DNA from: Thermophagus sp052400625
GTDB taxonomy: Bacteria; Bacteroidota; Bacteroidia; Bacteroidales; Marinilabiliaceae
DNA length: 64,000 bases
Direction: 5' to 3' (one strand)
NCBI GenBank assembly: GCA_052400625.1
Contig: JBQTGH010000008.1
The translations under genes and the position numbers were made by a program. Shown in pieces: positions 1-9,105 of the stretch (positions are counted from its first letter, which is position 1; each line of letters begins with the position of its first letter). The notes beneath the pieces are model-generated. The model ran no database searches. It saw nothing but the letters and a program-made list of their open reading frames with translations, and had not been told where the DNA came from.

Positions 1-898
1 AAATCACGGAAGTAAAAACATCCCAAATGGTATTACTAAAAGGAATTAAAAAGTCAGGAAACTTCCATTTCACCTCCGACACTTCCGTATGATTAAGAAA
101 ATACTTTAAAGTATCAAAGGCCCGATCGTCCAGAATAGTTCTGGAACGACCATCCATCTGATCAAAGGTGGCACCCCCACAAAAGAAAAACGCGCGACTG
201 TTATCATACAAGTGAAAAGGATTGGAAAGCAATAGTATTTCCGCCACAAATGCCCCGATGGAATAGCCAAACAAATCTAAAATGGTACCCTTATTAAATA
301 AGGGATGATTCCCTGCTCCAATCTGCTGTGTCAACTTCACAATATCTCCTATGCTTTGAATGCCGGAAGAGACAAATACACCCGGTGCCAAATCAATTCG
401 TTCGCTGAGGGCGGCATTGACAAAAGTGCTGTTTCTGATTTTCCCATAAGATTTTTCCCTGACCCCTACCACTTTAATCATTTGCCTGGGGAGGCTCCAC
501 GTGATCGGGGATCGATTGATATGGTTGGCCAACGGAAACAAAATAACCGGCACTCCGGTTTCGGAAGCCAACACATAAGCCCAGGATAAATACTTTTCCC
601 AGGATCGTTCGTTCAGACCATGCAGCAAAAGAATAGCCCTCCCATTTTCAACCCGTTTAAGAGGCACAAAAACAGGATATCTAAAATACAGATTTTCCTG
701 ACTATCACTAACTAACAGATTCAGACTCTTCATGGTCTCATCCATTTCGTCCACAGCAAACTCATTATGTTGATCCTTCAGTGCAGTTGATTCAAATGGG
801 AAAGTATGAACCATAACCTGATCATCTATTTGATGAACAGGATGGTCGAGATTAAAATGTTTTTTTAGGTGACTTTGTAAATCCTGAAGAAATATCAT
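1..898 (-). CDS. Alpha/beta-hydrolase-fold protein, 3' end outside window
   Basis: An open frame on the minus strand runs from ATG at 898-896 to the window edge without a stop, about 299 codons, so the C-terminus is missing. It has an ILLLHGLNERSW segment (oxyanion-type HG motif) followed by GYSIG with Ser213 as the expected nucleophile elbow. These are hallmarks of alpha/beta hydrolases. There is no signal peptide, so it is probably cytoplasmic. The substrate cannot be told; a family restricted to Bacteroidota is likely. It diverges from the LytTR gene at 1134, and the shared 235-bp intergenic space holds three direct repeats that could act on either gene. Confidence 0.7.
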   Translation of the reverse strand, partial: MIFLQDLQSHLKKHFNLDHPVHQIDDQVMVHTFPFESTALKDQHNEFAVDEMDETMKSLNLLVSDSQENLYFRYPVFVPLKRVENGRAILLLHGLNERSWEKYLSWAYVLASETGVPVILFPLANHINRSPITWSLPRQMIKVVGVREKSYGKIRNSTFVNAALSERIDLAPGVFVSSGIQSIGDIVKLTQQIGAGNHPLFNKGTILDLFGYSIGAFVAEILLLSNPFHLYDNSRAFFFCGGATFDQMDGRSRTILDDRAFDTLKYFLNHTEVSEVKWKFPDFLIPFSNTIWDVFTSVI

Positions 899-984
899 AA
901 TGTTTTATCAATCTGAATAATCATCACCAAAATAGCAACAATTTCTTTAAACAGCCAGTCTTAATGTAGGATAAGACACCATTT

Positions 985-1037
985 TGGGGTGAATGGCAAT
1001 TATTGTGGGACGAATGGATTTATTGTGGGGTAAATGG
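985..1037. promoter_or_regulatory. Three direct repeats, candidate LytTR binding sites
   Basis: TGGGGTGAATGG, TGGGACGAATGG and TGGGGTAAATGG start at 985, 1006 and 1026, so they are spaced 21 and 20 bp, about two helical turns. A near-consensus -7 element (CATATTTG, about 1059-1066) follows. LytTR proteins usually bind direct repeats on one DNA face, and the next gene is a LytTR regulator, so autoregulation is the simplest reading. This is inference from spacing and position. Confidence 0.55.
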
Positions 1038-1133
1038 ATTTTAACTAAAAAAATCCCCATATTTGCATTGGAAACGCTTTACGTTTTTCATCTAAAACCC
1101 TGAAAACAAAACCTTTTATTTTCCAGACCCCTT

Positions 1134-1976
1134 ATGAATACAAAGAAACCCATACCAAATTACTTTATCACACGAAAGAATACCATACTTCAAATATTAT
1201 TCACCTCTCTGTTCGCTTATATATTTATCAATATCTACCAACCCTTCGGATCCGGGAAATGGTTCAACATAACGGGATGGGAGTTTTCTTTTTATTCCGG
1301 ATTACTCGTTATCGCCGGTATGTTGGTCGTGTTGGTCAGCCGTATTTTCCTGATGTTTATGATTAAACGGAGGAATCCCGTTTCCATACGCTATTATATT
1401 TTGATGGTTTTTGGAGAGATCCTGTTTATGGGAGCTCTATATGCCTTTCTTCAAAAAGTAGTGATGCATGATTACCGAAGCTATTTATTCCTTCTTTCCC
1501 GTGCACTGGAAAACACGGCCTTAATCCTACTTATCCCCTACATCATCAGTCTGCTGTTTTTCGCATGGAAGGAAAAGACCATCAGTTTCAATAACCTGCT
1601 TCAGCAAATAAGAAATAATTCAAGTTTTATCTCTTTTCATGACGAAAAAGGAGTGCTAAGGATTTCGCTAAAAACAAATAATCTTCTTTATCTCCAGTCG
1701 CTCGACAATTATGTTTCCGTAAAATACCTTCAAAACAACCAACCCAAAACGGTACTAATCCGGAACACACTAAAAAATATCTCAAAAGAATTTGACAATA
1801 CAATTCTTTTGAGATGTCACCGATCTTACATGGTAAATGTAAACAGAGTTATCATGGTAAAAAAAGAAGGGAATAATCTAAAGCTACAAATCGAATGCCC
1901 TAATGGCAATGTAAACATTCCGGTATCGAGAGGATATGCCCCCACAGTAAAGCAATTTTTTGAAGGGCACCAATAA
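1134..1976 (+). CDS. Membrane-anchored LytTR-family transcriptional regulator
   Basis: 280 aa. The N-terminal half carries about four hydrophobic segments (roughly residues 17-35, 52-76, 88-108 and 118-145). The C-terminal part, about 170-275, is a LytTR DNA-binding domain with the typical run LLYLQSLDNYVSVKY...LLRCHRSYMVNVNRV. There is no receiver domain, so it is not a classical response regulator: the membrane part probably senses a signal and directly controls the DNA-binding domain. Such stand-alone membrane LytTR proteins are common in Bacteroidota. The three direct repeats at 985-1037 are plausible operator sites. Target genes cannot be deduced beyond possible self-control and control of the divergent hydrolase. 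Confidence 0.85.
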   Translation: MNTKKPIPNYFITRKNTILQILFTSLFAYIFINIYQPFGSGKWFNITGWEFSFYSGLLVIAGMLVVLVSRIFLMFMIKRRNPVSIRYYILMVFGEILFMGALYAFLQKVVMHDYRSYLFLLSRALENTALILLIPYIISLLFFAWKEKTISFNNLLQQIRNNSSFISFHDEKGVLRISLKTNNLLYLQSLDNYVSVKYLQNNQPKTVLIRNTLKNISKEFDNTILLRCHRSYMVNVNRVIMVKKEGNNLKLQIECPNGNVNIPVSRGYAPTVKQFFEGHQ

Positions 1977-2034
1977 CGAAGATGATCATTCCCTCTCGGA
2001 TAGCAACATTACAATCGGTGGCCAACATAAATTA

Positions 2035-2072
2035 GTCATGCGAGTTAGATCCAACCAATGTTTGAAATAAAC
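2035..2072 (+). repeat. Half copy of dispersed element B
   Basis: GTCATGCGAGTTAGATCCAA followed by CCAATG...AAATAAAC matches the 3' arm of the dispersed element seen complete at 14327, 26324 and 33391. The 5' arm (GAAACGAGCATG) is absent. It lies 88 bp upstream of the ATP-grasp start codon. Confidence 0.6.
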
Positions 2073-2159
2073 ATTAATCTGCAACAACATAATAATACGC
2101 TTGCCATAGTTTTAATATAAATGGAGATTGAATCCCGACAATAAGCGACTGCATCGCCT

Positions 2160-3284
2160 ATGTATAAAGTCGTTAATCAGGACATTGGTTTCAGACTTGA
2201 TATTCCGCTTATCATCAGATTAGAATATCCCTATTCAGAAAATCCTTCTACCTTTGCACCAAAAATAGAGATTATGCAGTTGGTGTCTGAATCAAATTAT
2301 CATTTTACCCCTTTAAAAGGATACGAACATTTTGAAGCAACTACCCAAATCATTATTGCGGAGCTATTAAAAAGATCTCTGTCGTTTGAAATCATTGACC
2401 CGGAAAGAAACCTCATAGCTGTAAATCATAACAATAAGGAATATATTATCCACGAAGGAACCATCTCGGATGCCAATTCACTGATTGCCTACTGGATTTC
2501 CAACGACAAGTGGATGACAAAACAGTTTCTAAAACGCCAAAACATCAATTTCGCCAAGGGCATTCTTCTTACCAAGAATTATGATGACAAAGCACTCGGA
2601 TCATTAACATTCCCTCTGGTGGTCAAACCCGTAAATACCGACCATGGAATAGCTGTCAGCACCAACATTCAAAACCGGCAGGAGCTCAAGTCTGCCCTCG
2701 CACATGCCTTTCACTTTTCAGATCAAGCTATTGTTGAAGAATATTTTCCCGGTAGAGAATACCGTTTTTTGGTCATCGATTTCCGGGTTCGGGCCATTGC
2801 ATTCCGCGAACCCGCCAATGTGGTTGGCGATGGCATCCATTCCATAAAACAACTGATCGATAAAAAAAATCAAAATCGAGGAGACGACTATACGCACCCG
2901 CTATTGAAAATTAAGGTTGATGATGAAGTATTACGACATCTAAACGCCCAGGATTTATCAGAGGAAAGCATTCCGGAAAAAGGACAAAAAATATTTCTTC
3001 GAAAAAATTCCAACCTGAGTACAGGAGGCGACAGTATTGATGTTACCGACGAAATGCCGGACTATTACAAACAAGTTGCCACCCAAGCAGCAAAATCGGC
3101 AGGATTGAAAATTGCCGGCATCGACATTATCATCAAAGATACGCATGGCACACCTTCTGCCGATAAATACATCGTGGTAGAATTAAATGCCCCGGCAATG
3201 CTATCGATGCATAACTTTCCCTACATAGGGACAAACAGACACGTAGAGAAATATGTGCTGGACTGCATTCTTAATTCCAAATAG
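2160..3284 (+). CDS. ATP-grasp ligase, glutathione-synthetase-like module (GshF type)
   Basis: 374 aa. An ATP-grasp fold covers about residues 115-374: FPLVVKPVNTDHGIAVS (ATP-binding lysine), VEEYFPGREYRFLVID, and the Mg-ligating C-terminal run IAGIDIIIKD...YIVVELNAPAML with the N of ELNAP. The layout resembles the C-terminal synthetase half of bifunctional GshF and the cyanophycin-synthetase ATP-grasp. It would ligate an amino acid onto an acyl-phosphate-activated dipeptide. The next gene, 91 bp downstream, is glutamate-cysteine ligase, so glycine addition to gamma-glutamylcysteine (glutathione synthesis) is the likely job, split over two genes. An alternative in-frame start exists at 2274. 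Function is inference from fold plus neighbour. Confidence 0.7.
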   Translation: MYKVVNQDIGFRLDIPLIIRLEYPYSENPSTFAPKIEIMQLVSESNYHFTPLKGYEHFEATTQIIIAELLKRSLSFEIIDPERNLIAVNHNNKEYIIHEGTISDANSLIAYWISNDKWMTKQFLKRQNINFAKGILLTKNYDDKALGSLTFPLVVKPVNTDHGIAVSTNIQNRQELKSALAHAFHFSDQAIVEEYFPGREYRFLVIDFRVRAIAFREPANVVGDGIHSIKQLIDKKNQNRGDDYTHPLLKIKVDDEVLRHLNAQDLSEESIPEKGQKIFLRKNSNLSTGGDSIDVTDEMPDYYKQVATQAAKSAGLKIAGIDIIIKDTHGTPSADKYIVVELNAPAMLSMHNFPYIGTNRHVEKYVLDCILNSK

Positions 3285-3374
3285 CAGCCCGGCAATAACG
3301 GATTTTTCCGAACTATTTTTTGAACAAAAAATGTCCGAATCACTTATTTCGGCATCAAAGAGAAAGAAAAAAGC

Positions 3375-4733
3375 ATGACATCTATGGATCTCCATACAGA
3401 AATAACCAGCAAAAAGCAGCTCATCGACTATTTTGAAGAGGGAAACAAACCTCCGGAACAATGGGGTATTGGTACGGAACACGAAAAATTCCTCTTTGAC
3501 AAACAGAGTTTTCGTCGTATAGGCTATGATACGACGCCCGGCATTCGCCAGGTTTTGAGGCACATTGAACAAAGTGGCTGGAAGCCTCTCACTGAGCAAG
3601 GAAACATCATAGGGCTAACGAAAAACGGTGCTTCCATTACGATAGAACCCGGAGGACAGTTTGAACTCTCCGGAAAAAACTTCCGCAACATCCATCAGAC
3701 CTATTGCGAAACGCAAAAACATTTTGATGATCTAAGTCCGATCTGTCGGGAACTGGATGTTTTACACGTGGCCATGGGCTTTGATCCCATCAGCAGCAGA
3801 GCAAACATTCATTGGATGCCAAAAGAACGCTACCGCATTATGAGAGCTTATATGCCCACCAAAGGCGAACTGGGGCACGACATGATGACACGAACCGCGA
3901 CCATCCAGGTAAACCTGGATTACGGCAGTGAAAAGGATATGGTTTGCAAGATGCGTATTGCTCAGGCGCTTCAACCGATAGTTACAGCAATTTTTGCCAA
4001 CTCGCCCTTTTGCCAGGGAAAACCCAACGGATATTTAAGCTACCGGGCTCACATTTGGGATCATACCGATCCCGACAGGTGTGGTTTTCTGCCATTTCTT
4101 TTCGATGAAGATTTTGGCTTTGAAAAATGGGTTGACTACTTATTGGATATTCCCATGTATTTCATCATCAGAGACGGTCAATATCTGGACTGCAAAAACA
4201 TTACTTTCCGTTCGTTTATGGCAGGAGAACACCGGCTCAGACCAACATTGGAAGATTGGGAGAACCATGTATCTACTGTTTTCCCCGACGTGCGATTAAA
4301 AAGATATATTGAAATGCGAGGTGCCGATGCCAGTTGCGTTTCACATATCGCCGCATTATCGGCCTTCTGGGTTGGACTCTTATACGATCAGGATGCGATT
4401 GAAGAAACTTACTCAATAATCCGGAAATGGAATCTGTCAACCTTACAAGAATTACGATCTCTGGTCCCCAAAAATGGCCTAAAAGCAACCTCCAATGATT
4501 TAAATGCCAAAGAAATTGCACGTAGAATGTTGGATATATCAGCCGGAGGACTGTCCCGTCGATCCAAACAATTCGGCATTGATGACGAAGGACAATATCT
4601 TTGGCCTATTCAGAAAATAACTGAAACTGGAATTACCCAGGCCGAAGAATATTTGCATAAATATCATACGGAATGGCAAGGTGACATTACTAAGCTAATG
4701 CATTGCATACCTCAGGAAGAAACATCAAGATAA
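3375..4733 (+). CDS. gshA: Glutamate-cysteine ligase, plant/proteobacterial class
   Basis: 452 aa, the normal length of the GCS2/plant-type family. It catalyses ATP-dependent joining of L-glutamate and L-cysteine, the first step of glutathione synthesis, in the cytoplasm. The N-terminal GIGTEHEKFLFD carries the family's catalytic acidic residues; EPGGQFELSG and MTRTATIQVNLDYGSE are further conserved blocks. A second ATG three codons in (3384) is equally possible. It follows the ATP-grasp gene and ends 6 bp before an ABC exporter subunit, so these genes probably form one unit devoted to low-molecular-weight thiol metabolism and perhaps its export. Confidence 0.88.
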   Translation: MTSMDLHTEITSKKQLIDYFEEGNKPPEQWGIGTEHEKFLFDKQSFRRIGYDTTPGIRQVLRHIEQSGWKPLTEQGNIIGLTKNGASITIEPGGQFELSGKNFRNIHQTYCETQKHFDDLSPICRELDVLHVAMGFDPISSRANIHWMPKERYRIMRAYMPTKGELGHDMMTRTATIQVNLDYGSEKDMVCKMRIAQALQPIVTAIFANSPFCQGKPNGYLSYRAHIWDHTDPDRCGFLPFLFDEDFGFEKWVDYLLDIPMYFIIRDGQYLDCKNITFRSFMAGEHRLRPTLEDWENHVSTVFPDVRLKRYIEMRGADASCVSHIAALSAFWVGLLYDQDAIEETYSIIRKWNLSTLQELRSLVPKNGLKATSNDLNAKEIARRMLDISAGGLSRRSKQFGIDDEGQYLWPIQKITETGITQAEEYLHKYHTEWQGDITKLMHCIPQEETSR

Positions 4734-4739
4734 TAAATC

Positions 4740-6485
4740 ATGCGATCAAAGCTCGGCTTTCTGTTGAAATATACCTACAGATTCAGATGGTGGTATCTGG
4801 GAGGCATCATCTTCCTATGGTTAACCATATGGACCTCAGTTACCATTCCGCAATACATCCGACAAAGTATTGACATCATCAATGAAGGACTTGGAGCCAA
4901 TCAAAAAGCATTTTACCACTACATTTTAATCCTTTTTGGGCTAGCCATTCTATTGATTTTGGTACGCACATTATCACGCATATTGATATTTGTTCCAGCC
5001 CGCCTGATCGAGAAACAATTAAAAGGGGAATTATTCCGTAAGTTATCTTCGTTTAGCAAAGACTACTTCGATCAAAACAGCACAGGATCCATAATTTCGC
5101 GGGTCAACAACGACATTAATGGAGTAAGGATGATCACCGGATTCGGTTTTTTACAAACAGGTAATATTCTGTTTTCTCTCTCGGTTACACCCTACAAAAT
5201 GTGGGAATTATCACCTGCTCTGACCCTCTATTGTATCATACCTGTCATAGTTATTTTCCTGATTGTGCGGGTTGGGATGGTCATTATGGTTAAGAATACA
5301 CACCGTCGTATGGATACGCTGCAAAGATTGTCGGGCAAGACCATATCCTTTTTGTCGGGCAACAGTATCATCAAAAGCTACAATATTTTCAAATGGGCCG
5401 AGGAGGAATTGGGAAAAGAAAATGTCTCTCTCTTTGGATACACAATGAAAATCACCTGGATACGCTCCTTTATCTTTCCATTGCTTTCAAATCTGGAACA
5501 AATTCTTAAAATTGTCATTCTCTTTGCCGGTGGCGTGTTTGTCATAGAAGGGCACTTCACCATTGGTCAGCTGGCTGAATACATAGCCTACTCAGCCCTG
5601 TTAACACACCCCGTCATGGGCCTGGGATGGGTATTAACCATCCTTCAACAAGGCTTTGTGGGTATCACAAGTCTGCAAACCATTATGAATCGCAAAGGTG
5701 TGGATGAAAATAAGAAAGCCCTGCCCCCACCCCAGCAAGAGAAGCTGTTCGACAGGGAAATTACCTTAAAAGATCTAACATACACCTACCACAATGGAGA
5801 TCGTCCCCAACTAAGAAACATCTCTTTTTCCATAAAACGCGGCCAAATCGTTGGCATCACCGGAAAAGTTGGTTCGGGAAAGACCACCTTGATCAATATT
5901 CTCAACGGTTATTTGCGCCCTTCTCCCGGGCAAGTGTTTTTTGGAGATACAGATATCCACACCCTCACCGGGCAAGACATCAGAGCGGTGGTTAGAACGG
6001 TCACTCAAGAAGTTTTTCTTTTTTCCGATACCATTGAAAATAACATCCGTTTTGGATCCAAACGCCATAATGCAACCAGATCACTGGAAGAGGTAATTTT
6101 TAAAAGTTCCTTTTCAGATGAGCTCTCTCGTTTTCCCATGCAAGAAAAAACTTTGGTAGGCGAAAAAGGCATCATGCTCTCCGGCGGACAAAAACAACGC
6201 ATCAGTCTGGCAAGGGCTCTTTACACACCTTGTCAGGTACTGATCCTCGATGATGTTTTTTCAGCTGTTGATGCCGACACAGAGAGATTTCTGATTCGAC
6301 AAATTTTAACAGACCGTCCGGCAGAGACCCTGATTATTGTTTCTAACCGAATTAGTGTGCTGGAAAAGACCGATTTTACAATAGTACTGAATGAGGGAAC
6401 CATAGAAGCAACAGGAACACACCATGAATTGATTAATCAATCCGCCTTTTACAGAGAGACCTGGGAACTGCAGAAGTATAAGTAA
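4740..6485 (+). CDS. ABC exporter half-transporter (MdlA-like), degenerate-site subunit
   Basis: 581 aa with a six-helix exporter membrane domain (about 1-320) and an ATPase domain (about 340-581). Walker A is GKVGSGKTT, the signature LSGGQKQRISLARAL, Walker B LILDDVFSAVD. The residue after the Walker B aspartate is Asp rather than the catalytic Glu, which marks the degenerate-site partner of a heterodimeric exporter. The partner is the next gene at 6631. It starts 6 bp after gshA, so translational coupling is likely. Substrate is unknown; a thiol is possible from context, but MdlAB-like transporters also handle lipids and drugs. Confidence 0.88.
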   Translation: MRSKLGFLLKYTYRFRWWYLGGIIFLWLTIWTSVTIPQYIRQSIDIINEGLGANQKAFYHYILILFGLAILLILVRTLSRILIFVPARLIEKQLKGELFRKLSSFSKDYFDQNSTGSIISRVNNDINGVRMITGFGFLQTGNILFSLSVTPYKMWELSPALTLYCIIPVIVIFLIVRVGMVIMVKNTHRRMDTLQRLSGKTISFLSGNSIIKSYNIFKWAEEELGKENVSLFGYTMKITWIRSFIFPLLSNLEQILKIVILFAGGVFVIEGHFTIGQLAEYIAYSALLTHPVMGLGWVLTILQQGFVGITSLQTIMNRKGVDENKKALPPPQQEKLFDREITLKDLTYTYHNGDRPQLRNISFSIKRGQIVGITGKVGSGKTTLINILNGYLRPSPGQVFFGDTDIHTLTGQDIRAVVRTVTQEVFLFSDTIENNIRFGSKRHNATRSLEEVIFKSSFSDELSRFPMQEKTLVGEKGIMLSGGQKQRISLARALYTPCQVLILDDVFSAVDADTERFLIRQILTDRPAETLIIVSNRISVLEKTDFTIVLNEGTIEATGTHHELINQSAFYRETWELQKYK

Positions 6486-6630
6486 TTAATGAATTTGTTA
6501 TCATGATGAATAGTAAAAAATCAAACGACGGATAAATAGCTAATAGATGTATTGAAATTAAGCAAGCCAAGCAGGTTCCATTAAAACAATGATTTAAACG
6601 AATTACATATAAAACCCGAATAAATATAGA

Positions 6631-8394
6631 ATGGCCAAACTATTAACAAATAAAGACTGGCAGTTGATAAAGAAATTTGGACGCTATTTTGTTCCTCACA
6701 AACGATGGCTCATTGTCAGTTTGTTGTCCATTCCTCTTTCCACCACGGCAGGCATTGCCTTTTTGTGGCTGGTGGAACGAATCATTGACGACTATATTAT
6801 TCCCGGTGATGTAACAGGGCTGAAAACAAATGCCATCTTTCTTGTGGGGGTACTGTTGCTGAATATTTTATTTGATGGGACCTATAGCTATACGTTTTCC
6901 AAAGCCGGAGGACTGGCCATTGTGGATCTTCGCAACCAACTATTTGGGAAGACACTTCGTTTTCCCATGAGCTATTATGATAAACACCCCCTTGGGGTCA
7001 CACTTAGTCGTCTGACCAGTGATATGGAAGCCATCAGTGAATCCTTTGCCACCGGAATATTAGGTCTGCTTTCCGAAAGCATAAAAACAATGGCACTGGT
7101 AAGCTATCTGTTTTACCTCAACTGGCGACTCACACTGGTTCTTCTTCTGGTAGCTCCGTTAATCTTTATAACCATGAGTTATTTACGGCGGAAGATGAGA
7201 GCCGCCTACAATGATTCCCGAAGTTTTCTGGCCAAATCGGCAGCATATCTCCAAGAGTCCTTAAACGGGATGAAGACCATCCAGTTGTACAATGCGGAAG
7301 AAGAGGCCTGGGAGAAATACAACCGACTCAACAAAGATTATTGCAACGCACAAAACCGATCCAATGTATACGACTCCGCACTTTTCTCAATTGTGGAAGG
7401 CATAACATCCATCGCGACGGCGCTAGTAATCTGGTATGGCGCCATACAAATATGGGATTATGGCTATACCATGGGCTTATTGGTTGTTTTTGTAACCACT
7501 CTGGGACGATTGTTTATTCCCGTTCGCCAGTTTGCCCAACAAATCTCCACCATTCAACGGGCGTTGTCGGCATTGGAACACATCAGTGATCTTTTCGTTC
7601 AGGAAACCGAAGAACCGGAAAATAACGAAACCTCATCTCACCCCAGCCCCATCCACCTTGAAGAGATTGAATTTGACAATGTATCATTCCGGTATTCCCC
7701 TGACAGCCCAGAGGTATTGAAAAACATATCCTTCCGCATGAAGAAAGGAGATCGCATTGCGCTTGTCGGAACAACCGGATCCGGAAAATCAACCATCATT
7801 AAGCTACTTACCAAATCATATACCGGTTACCAAGGATCCATCAAAATAAATGGTCAGGAGCTTCGACAAATTCCCTTGTCTGCCATCCGACAAACCATTT
7901 CTCTTATGCAGCAGGACCAATTCCTTTTCAATGATACCATTGCTTTTAATATTTCACTGGGAAGGGAAGGAATATCTGATCGGGATATAAAAAATGCTGC
8001 TTCTTTTGTCTATGCCGATCATTTTATAGAACAATTACCCGGCAAATATGATTTTGTCATTCAAGATAACGGTGAGAACCTCTCCAAGGGGCAAGCTCAA
8101 TTAATTTCATTTGCCAGAGCCATTGGTGGCAACAGTGAACTCATTATTCTTGACGAAGCGACCAGCGCCGTTGATTCTCTCACCGAACAATTGATACAGA
8201 AAGCCATTGAAAATATCTTTTCGGCACGAACCGTCATTGCCGTGGCACACCGATTAAGCACCATCAAACATTCCAACCTTATTTTGGTTCTTGAAAACGG
8301 ATCCATCATTGAACGGGGTAACCATGACCAACTCATTCGTCAGGGAGGAAAATATGCCCATTTGGTTAATACCTGGAACACTAAAACGCCGTGA
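6631..8394 (+). CDS. ABC exporter half-transporter (MdlB-like), catalytic partner
   Basis: 587 aa: exporter transmembrane domain (about 1-330) then ATPase domain. Walker A GTTGSGKST, Walker B LIILDEATSAVD with the catalytic Glu, but the signature is LSKGQAQL rather than LSGGQ. In a heterodimer this altered signature faces the degenerate Walker B of the upstream subunit, while the canonical signature of the upstream subunit completes the active site here. The two defects are complementary, which supports the pairing. The 145-bp gap between the genes shows no terminator, so co-transcription is plausible. Confidence 0.88.
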   Translation: MAKLLTNKDWQLIKKFGRYFVPHKRWLIVSLLSIPLSTTAGIAFLWLVERIIDDYIIPGDVTGLKTNAIFLVGVLLLNILFDGTYSYTFSKAGGLAIVDLRNQLFGKTLRFPMSYYDKHPLGVTLSRLTSDMEAISESFATGILGLLSESIKTMALVSYLFYLNWRLTLVLLLVAPLIFITMSYLRRKMRAAYNDSRSFLAKSAAYLQESLNGMKTIQLYNAEEEAWEKYNRLNKDYCNAQNRSNVYDSALFSIVEGITSIATALVIWYGAIQIWDYGYTMGLLVVFVTTLGRLFIPVRQFAQQISTIQRALSALEHISDLFVQETEEPENNETSSHPSPIHLEEIEFDNVSFRYSPDSPEVLKNISFRMKKGDRIALVGTTGSGKSTIIKLLTKSYTGYQGSIKINGQELRQIPLSAIRQTISLMQQDQFLFNDTIAFNISLGREGISDRDIKNAASFVYADHFIEQLPGKYDFVIQDNGENLSKGQAQLISFARAIGGNSELIILDEATSAVDSLTEQLIQKAIENIFSARTVIAVAHRLSTIKHSNLILVLENGSIIERGNHDQLIRQGGKYAHLVNTWNTKTP

Positions 8395-8609
8395 TCTTTA
8401 TTCCAGAAAGGCAACAACTGTTAACAAAAACTTTACTTCAACAACATCTCAGTATGTCCTTTGCATTTTTTACCAATCATAATCAATAATTCTTCTTATA
8501 TATCAATCTTTCATTTTTTTAAGGCTGCCTAATTAAGAGTTATCCTGAAATTTTTTTTTCTGGATAATTCCACTATATTGTAACCGAAAAACAAAAAACA
8601 TTATTAGCA
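8395..8609. other. Intergenic, no gene seen
   Basis: 215 bp of A+T-rich sequence between the ABC exporter and the START-like gene. It contains AAATTTTTTTTTCTGG-type homopolymer tracts but no clear hairpin with a T-run, no repeat family member and no convincing open frame. Confidence 0.4.
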
Positions 8610-8999
8610 ATGGCAGACAATTTAGAAAAAATTGAGCTTGAGTATTTACTCAACACCTCTCCGGCCATCCTATTTAACCGACTGGCTACGCCCAGTGGCC
8701 TTTCAGAGTGGTTTGCCGATAATGTAAACGTCAAAGGAGACATCTATACCTTTATCTGGGATGGAAGTGAGCAACAAGCCCAACAAACCCATCGCAAAGA
8801 CAACAAAATGGTCCGCTACCAATGGCTTGACCAAGATCAACAAGAGGCATGGTTTCAGTTCGATATTAACATCGACGAATTGACCGGTGATGTAGCTCTT
8901 ATTATTACCGACCATGTGGAACCAGATGAAAAGGAAGACACCATTGAGTTGTGGAACCAACAGGTAGAAACCCTGAAACACGGCTTGGGCTCCTCTTGA
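8610..8999 (+). CDS. START-like (SRPBCC) domain protein
   Basis: 129 aa, single domain resembling the SRPBCC/AHSA1 helix-grip fold: an N-terminal beta strand EKIELEYLLNTSPAILFNRLATPSGLSEWFAD, the typical 'SGLSEWFADNVN' entry, and an acidic C-terminal helix. Such short proteins are conserved in Bacteroidota. They are presumed to bind a hydrophobic ligand, but no function has been demonstrated that I can name. It is soluble and has no signal peptide. It may be co-transcribed with or simply adjacent to the permease gene at 9106, which has its own -7 element. Confidence 0.75.
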   Translation: MADNLEKIELEYLLNTSPAILFNRLATPSGLSEWFADNVNVKGDIYTFIWDGSEQQAQQTHRKDNKMVRYQWLDQDQQEAWFQFDINIDELTGDVALIITDHVEPDEKEDTIELWNQQVETLKHGLGSS

Positions 9000-9030
9000 T
9001 TTTTTTAAAGGTTTATTGGATCCTTATCAC

Positions 9031-9038
9031 TAACTTTG
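9031..9038 (+). promoter_or_regulatory. Bacteroidota -7 element upstream of the LptF/G gene
   Basis: TAACTTTG fits TAnnTTTG exactly, 67 bp upstream of the chosen ATG at 9106. No good TTTG is found 19-21 bp upstream, so it is only a half-supported promoter. Confidence 0.4.
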
Positions 9039-9105
9039 CATTCAAAATGTGGCCTATATTTTGAATGCATTTTTTTTCTTCCTGCCCAACAACATAAAAT
9101 TTCCG

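Noticed and set aside
305..589. 94-codon plus-strand frame
   Set aside because: It lies antisense to the alpha/beta-hydrolase gene, which has clear family motifs.
9049..9105. Upstream GTG start for the LptF/G gene
   Set aside because: It would place the -7 element within 11 bp of the start and add a non-homologous AFFFFLP tail; ATG 9106 gives the family's usual N-terminus.
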